Source: Lyophyllum atratum
Lineage: Eukaryota; Basidiomycota; Agaricomycetes; Agaricales; Lyophyllaceae
Assembly: GCA_014905825.1 (NCBI GenBank)
Contig: JACGCN010000002.1
Coordinates: forward strand, 2,232,001 to 2,296,000
DNA length: 64,000 nt
Direction: 5' to 3'
Below, in pieces: positions 59,394 through 64,000 of this stretch (positions within the stretch are counted from its first letter, which is position 1; each line of letters opens with the position of its first letter). The translations under genes were made by a program, and so were the position numbers. Below the pieces are notes generated by a model that made no database searches, was not told the DNA's origin, and was given only the letters and a program-made list of their open reading frames with translations.

Positions 59394-61564
59394 CTAGTAA
59401 GTCTCCCAATGAATGTCAGGTAGGACCTGTCTCATCACTATAGACACAGTGTTCAGAGGTACGAAGGAACGAATGAAGAGGAACCAGGACGCACATTTCC
59501 AATGATGCAAACTTTGCTCATCCTGGAATTTTCCAAGTGGGTTGTGATTATCTCTTAGTAAATGCTTGCTATTTTCCTCCTCGTTCGAGGGGTCCCTGAT
59601 GAGACCAAGATTCACCTCCCGTGTCGGAAGGGACGTTAATACATGGCGGCGCAGAGGTGATCCAAGCCAGTCCGACTTATAGGATTGTCGGAAGGTGAGG
59701 GGTGCCTTTGAAGACGTACAGAAAAAGACCTGAGGTTGAGGTGATGAGCGAGTGGACAGGCTGCTGTGTGATCATGACGGTACTAACCACGTTGATGAAG
59801 TCCACATCATATTGCGCGTCGGTCATTTCACCGAAGAGGTCGTGGAAGGCGCGACATTGGCCAAAGCTCTTCTCGAGCGTGAGTAGAACCATTTTTGTAG
59901 AATCAGACTTGAGAATCCCTGCAAAGTTCTAGATACAAAATCAATCGGTATATCATGAACACATTGTGGACAGTTCCACTTACAACCGCGATAACACCGT
60001 CTGGCCGCATAACTGACTTGAGATCGTTCCAAAACTCCAAGGTGAAGATATGTTCGGGTACGCCTCCGCCAGAGAAGCAGTCGTGTACGACGATGTCATA
60101 CAATGTTTCCTTACTCCCAGCCTGGGTGCTGTCTCGTTTCTTGGAAGCCCACGCCCTTGCATCTTCCAGGAAAACCTTTCCAGGTCCTGGATCTGACAAG
60201 CCGAAAAATGTCCTAGCAGCATCGTACACCGCGGGATCAATCTCAACAATTGTATTTACGATACCATGACGGCTGAAAGCAGTTGCAGATGTCCCAGTTC
60301 CCAGACCACTTCAGATCCTTGTTAGTAAATTGACATTCAAATAAGATTGCCAACGCACATGATCAAAGCATTCTCCCAAAGCCCAGCGCTTCCCCTCTCC
60401 GTACTGTTAACCAAACGAGCAGCTTCCTGCAGCACAAACGTACTGTAGATGGAATCACCCAGAGGCGTTCCAAGCGAATCGCGTACGGGCGGTTCGTCAT
60501 CCAGCAGGTTTACTTTGGAGCCCATCCAAACGCCCCCTAGAATTGAATGTGACGCGCGCAGGTAGCGCACTGAATGCATTTCTTGGTCATCCTCTCCATT
60601 ATAGCCCCGCGGGGGCAGAGCTTCTCCCACAACAATCAGACCCGTTGTGGATTGCACTGAGAAATGGATCTGGATGGGGTGGGCTGGATGTGTGTAGGTC
60701 TCTTTCAGCGGGTGCGGAAGTACAGGCGCAGAAAGATTCTGGTATGTAGACACCAAAAGCGCAACAATGCCGGCAATGAGGATCATTTTGATTTGATTTT
60801 CTGTCAGTGAGCCGCGTATTCGTCGCTCTGGAGATGGCATTGGCAGAGAAGATTTGGAGATCCACATGCACAACGATAGGACGGCAAGGCCAAGGAACTA
60901 CGTACAAGTCATTAACGTAACTGTGAAAGTATAATGTAACACACATACTATTTGGCTTTCAGAAACGTTGTTGAGAGACAAGTTCGCCCAAAGTCGCTGA
61001 GACAACGTTATTCCAACGTAGCTTACTCCTGCGGCTGCGATACGATAGGCGATAGAAGGACGAGACACGTCTTTCTGCCGTAGTGTCCCTATAAACTATG
61101 GTCGTGGCCGCATTAAGAATGGTTGTTGAACACTCTGTTTTGAAACTCACCTGTGCCTCAACAACAGACGTCGTCAGAAAGAAGACTAGAGGTCCTAGAA
61201 CAGAGGCGTGAGTGATTGCAGGTCCCACCACGGGATCCTTCATTCTGGAAGTCCAGACTGCGACCCAATATGTGGCATTTGGTGCTAGAGCTAGGGCGAC
61301 AGCAGTATATAACCAATTTCGCGTTGCAGACACCTCTATGGGCTTCACCGCTGAGATGAAGATCGTCGCCAGAACGATTTTATTTAGAAGGTATGTCGTA
61401 GGGCCTGAACCATAAAGGGGAACTAATGCTCTTTCATAGGTGAAGAGGACAAGGGAGATTGAGAGGAGGCTGATCGCTGCACCGGCTATGGCATCAAGTA
61501 GCGGGACACTCGAGGGCTTGCTAACGTCGCGTTTGAGCGGTCTGACGGAGGTCGAGGTTGGCAT
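59394..61564 (-). CDS. membrane protein with spermidine-synthase-like domain
   Basis: From ATG 61564 (MPTSTSVRPLKRD) to TAG 59396-59394, about 640 residues. The N-terminal third holds several hydrophobic helices (DAIAGAAISLLSISLVLF, YLLNKIVLATIFISAV, SVLGPLVFFLTTSVVEA, FLGLAVLSLCMWI, MILIAGIVALLVST). The C-terminal part is a Rossmann methyltransferase fold: motif I GLGTGTSATAF, VNTIVEIDPAVYDAA and the acidic YDIVVHDCFSGGG, as in polyamine aminopropyltransferases. The C-terminus, NPLGKF..HHWKLMRQVLPDIHWETY, is obtained by splicing across about 59405-59485, and matches fungal relatives as I recall them. Substrate unknown; membrane anchoring makes a simple spermidine synthase unlikely. The intron before VFFCTSS extends the frame past the unspliced stop at 59677. 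Confidence 0.8.
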
Positions 61565-62487
61565 GGTGGTCGTCTCGCAAGAGCAATCGAGCAATCTTGA
61601 GCGAGTGAGCACAGGTCATGTTAGCCAGCGTATCCTGGATGTTGCCGACCCGAAAGTGTATTTCTCCGTTGAACAACACAACAAATGTATACAGACACGT
61701 TTTCTCCAGCTTTTCTGCGAGAAACGAAATCACGGTTTCTCAAATTTCCAAAGTTCAAACGCCTTGCCCATGCTCGAGACAGGTGCAAGCAAACGCAACA
61801 CCATCCTCACCATCCCCGATTGAATAACGACATCACGCCGGTCGAATTCGAACCATACTTCGGGTTCCTCATTACAGCTGTTAATTCGATGTCTAAGGAG
61901 CATGCATGTGTAGTATAGAATGTCAACGACAAAGACAACAACCCCGTGCATGAAACTTCATGTAGGAGCGATCGCGATGACGTTTGCCGAATAGCTTTGC
62001 ACGATGGCTTGAAATGATTCCCCAACTTGGCGGCGACATCTGGATGTCTGAAGTCTGAAAGCAGTAGGAAAGGATACATGAACAATCGGATCTGGGGGAG
62101 GCAAGATCAATAACAAGGACGATAGCCAGATGCGAGGCACCTGTGATTCGCGTTTTTTTTTGGTCGACCCACTTGGCAGAGTGAAGAAAGGATACGAAAA
62201 CATCTGCATTGTCCATCCATCCATCCAATCGATCAACACCTATAGAAAAGTCCGTAAGTGTCGTCCGTAGCCAATACATCTTACAAGGCGATAAGGAACC
62301 CTAATAAATAGTCCCACTAAATATTATACAGATTCGTCCGTACCCATCGTGTGGGGGGAGGGGACATCTGCTAAAACTTAGATGACTGAGGGCCACATCA
62401 AGCGTTCTGTAACGTACGCGCACTGTGTCGATCTTCGCATTGGCGGGGAGCGGCATGATTTTGGCATGATTCATGAATGACACCCGT
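61565..62487. other. intergenic, no gene seen
   Basis: Promoter of the spermidine-synthase-like gene and 3' flank of the next gene. Open frames are short and unrecognised. Confidence 0.45.
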
Positions 62488-63109
62488 TCATCTACTGGAA
62501 AGAGCGTGGCTCGGTGCAGGGACCAATTCATGGGCTGCCTCTGATGACGTATGTGAACTCGCCGGAGAGTCGGGAGGGCTCCCGACTGGAATTTCTTCAT
62601 AATCAGCCTGAAGTGCTCGTGCGCCGGTGGGCGGGGTTTCCAAATAAGAAGGAGGTCGCGGTAGATACGGAGGAGCGGGGTTCTGTATCGAGTATCTCCT
62701 TGCTGGAGGTCTGCGCTGCAGTTCCTCCAGTTCCATGTGGAGCCGATGCCGATTGATTATCCCCGAAACGCGGTCCGGGTCCGGAGTCTTCCTGTAAGAG
62801 TAACAACAGCGCAGTAGAGCCAAGAAAAGGACCAGCACGGCGACGCCACATAGGGCTTCGAAGAATATGATAATTGGACTTTGACGAGCAGGGTTGCGGT
62901 GGTTCTGTGGATCGGGGCTCCTGGTCCGGGTAGGTCCTGGGGGTCCAGGATGTGGGTGGGTTCGGAAAGGAGCATGTGTCGAGAAGCTGTCCGAGGTAGG
63001 TGTAGTTGTTCTGACAGGAAATATGGTCGGGTTGTAGGTTGGTGTATGAAAGCTTAAAGGAATGTGTGTGGTTAAACCTGACTTTTGTGACGTCAGTGCA
63101 GCGGAAACC
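62488..63109 (-). CDS. single-pass membrane protein, 5' end unresolved
   Basis: The frame ending at 62488 is open back to about 63125 without an ATG. It has a Thr/Pro/His-rich N-terminal part (TPTYNPTIFPVRTTTPTSD), one hydrophobic helix (IIIFFEALCGVAVLVLFLALL), then an Arg/Tyr-rich juxtamembrane stretch and a Pro-rich cytoplasmic tail with PPSY, a PPxY WW-domain or Nedd4-type ligand, ending HALSSR. Such a layout suits a cell-surface receptor-like or wall-sensor protein, but the family is unknown. Upstream, near 63300-63355, another frame encodes GRIVVVFLLVAGLLTP, which could be a signal peptide exon, yet no ATG was found in it. Confidence 0.5.
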
Positions 63110-63586
63110 CTATGATAACAAAATCAACGATAGCCACGAGATGGAAATACGAGCGTACGTGAGACTAAAGATAAATATGCAGGGCAAGAACCATAGACGC
63201 AAACGCGTGTGCATGCTGGAAGCGAATTAACGATTAGCAAAGGAACCCCATATCGTGTAATGGGGCCGTATTGTGCGCTTTTTATGGGATGCAACACGGG
63301 GTGAGCAGCCCAGCGACGAGGAGGAAGACGACGACAATGCGACCAGCCAGCGCTGCTGCGGAGAGCGACAGAGTGTGAACAACTCGGAGGAACTATCGGG
63401 GCTATCGGAGTGATCACGTGTTTGTATATGATCGCGATTTTAGTCATCAGTAAACATGTGAAATGATTGACAACTGGATCTAATCAGAGAACAGTAACCA
63501 ATTTCCGATTTACCCGCTGACGGTCCCATAAATCCACGCACGTCTCCCACTCACCACCATTCCCTTTGCTTTGGACTGTCACTTCC
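63110..63586. other. upstream region, possible missing exon
   Basis: May hold the unresolved first exon or exons of the membrane protein, and the promoter of the gene that follows. Confidence 0.35.
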
Positions 63587-64000
63587 ATGTCCCGCGGTAT
63601 TCCCCACAACCACTTCGCCGGCTGCGACCATGAGTCGGATGCTGCTCTTCTTGACATATTGACTGCTCCGGCTAAGCCAACTCCTAAGGCCGTCTTCGCC
63701 AGGAGGGATGCAGCACTCGACCCTCTCTTAATCGCTGCTGCCGCTGCATCTGGCCCCAATGTCACACGAAATCACTACCATCACGACTTCTTTCCTGGGG
63801 TCATGCTTCCAAAGCATGAAGGTTCTTGGGACTGGACTAAATTTACTGGAGGAGATGCAGCTACCAAGAGTGAGCGCAAACGACTCACGTATGTGAGCCT
63901 ACAAGCTCCACGGAGACAGCGGTTGCGTGAAGCGCTTGTGGATGAGGGGAAGGAGAATGACCCACTCGAGCGTGAGATGGATCCGCTCAAGCCGGCAGAC
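63587..64000 (+). CDS. 5' part of an unknown gene, truncated by the window end
   Basis: The frame from ATG 63587 (MSRGIPHNHFAGCDHESD) stays open for 138 codons to the last base. It is rich in charged residues; notable blocks are HYHHDFFPG, GSWDWTKFTGGDAATKSERK and DEGKENDPLEREMD. No signal peptide or domain is recognised. The opposite strand is also open for shorter parts, with lower quality. The uninterrupted length at the window edge makes it a good gene candidate; its product can only be named from the following sequence. Confidence 0.5.
   Translation, partial: MSRGIPHNHFAGCDHESDAALLDILTAPAKPTPKAVFARRDAALDPLLIAAAAASGPNVTRNHYHHDFFPGVMLPKHEGSWDWTKFTGGDAATKSERKRLTYVSLQAPRRQRLREALVDEGKENDPLEREMDPLKPAD

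Overview
This window looks like nuclear DNA from a filamentous basidiomycete, probably an agaricomycete. Genes are dense, sit on both strands and are split by many 45-70 nt GT-AG introns. There is a multicopper laccase, a MATH-BTB protein, an F-box/LRR-like protein, small secreted proteins and a PIF/Harbinger-type DNA transposon. No bacterial operons, CRISPR arrays or rRNA were seen. All gene models were spliced by eye; exon joints are safest where they rebuild family motifs.

Layout. 1-4.5 kb: the 3' end of an upstream gene, LCL2, a four-helix membrane protein, a secreted PEBP-like protein and splicing factor SF3B6/p14. 4.5-8.75 kb: no gene I can support. 8.75-20.4 kb: conserved housekeeping genes (mitochondrial ADP/ATP carrier, FAL1/eIF4A-III, SF3A3, a Sac1 + 5-phosphatase inositide phosphatase, SVP26/TEX261, ESCRT-III DID2/CHMP1). 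21-38.6 kb: a long disordered protein, a serine/homoserine O-acyltransferase, a C2H2 zinc-finger protein, ESCRT-III VPS60/CHMP5, an aldehyde dehydrogenase, an LRR/F-box-like protein, RCC1 and a 2OG-Fe(II) oxygenase. 38.8-47.5 kb: a MATH-BTB protein, two unknown genes, a decayed choice-of-anchor-B-like gene and a protein with two fused P-loop G domains.

48.4-54.8 kb holds the most striking locus. A laccase gene on the minus strand is interrupted, inside an intron, by a complete 4,065-bp PIF/Harbinger-like transposon. The element has near-perfect terminal inverted repeats, a 3-bp target duplication, a DDE transposase and a convergent Myb/SANT-like partner gene. A small secreted protein gene diverges from the laccase. 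55.7-59.4 kb has no recognisable gene but carries a 250-bp MITE with the same kind of target duplication, and a second inverted repeat. 59.4-61.6 kb is a membrane-anchored spermidine-synthase-like gene. The window ends with a single-pass membrane protein and the 5' part of an unknown gene.

Themes. Three genes belong to splicing or the exon-junction machinery (SF3B6, SF3A3, FAL1), two of them sharing a 91-bp divergent promoter. Several act in membrane traffic (inositide phosphatase, SVP26, DID2, VPS60). Two models carry apparent frameshifts (SVP26, MATH-BTB) that need raw-read confirmation.
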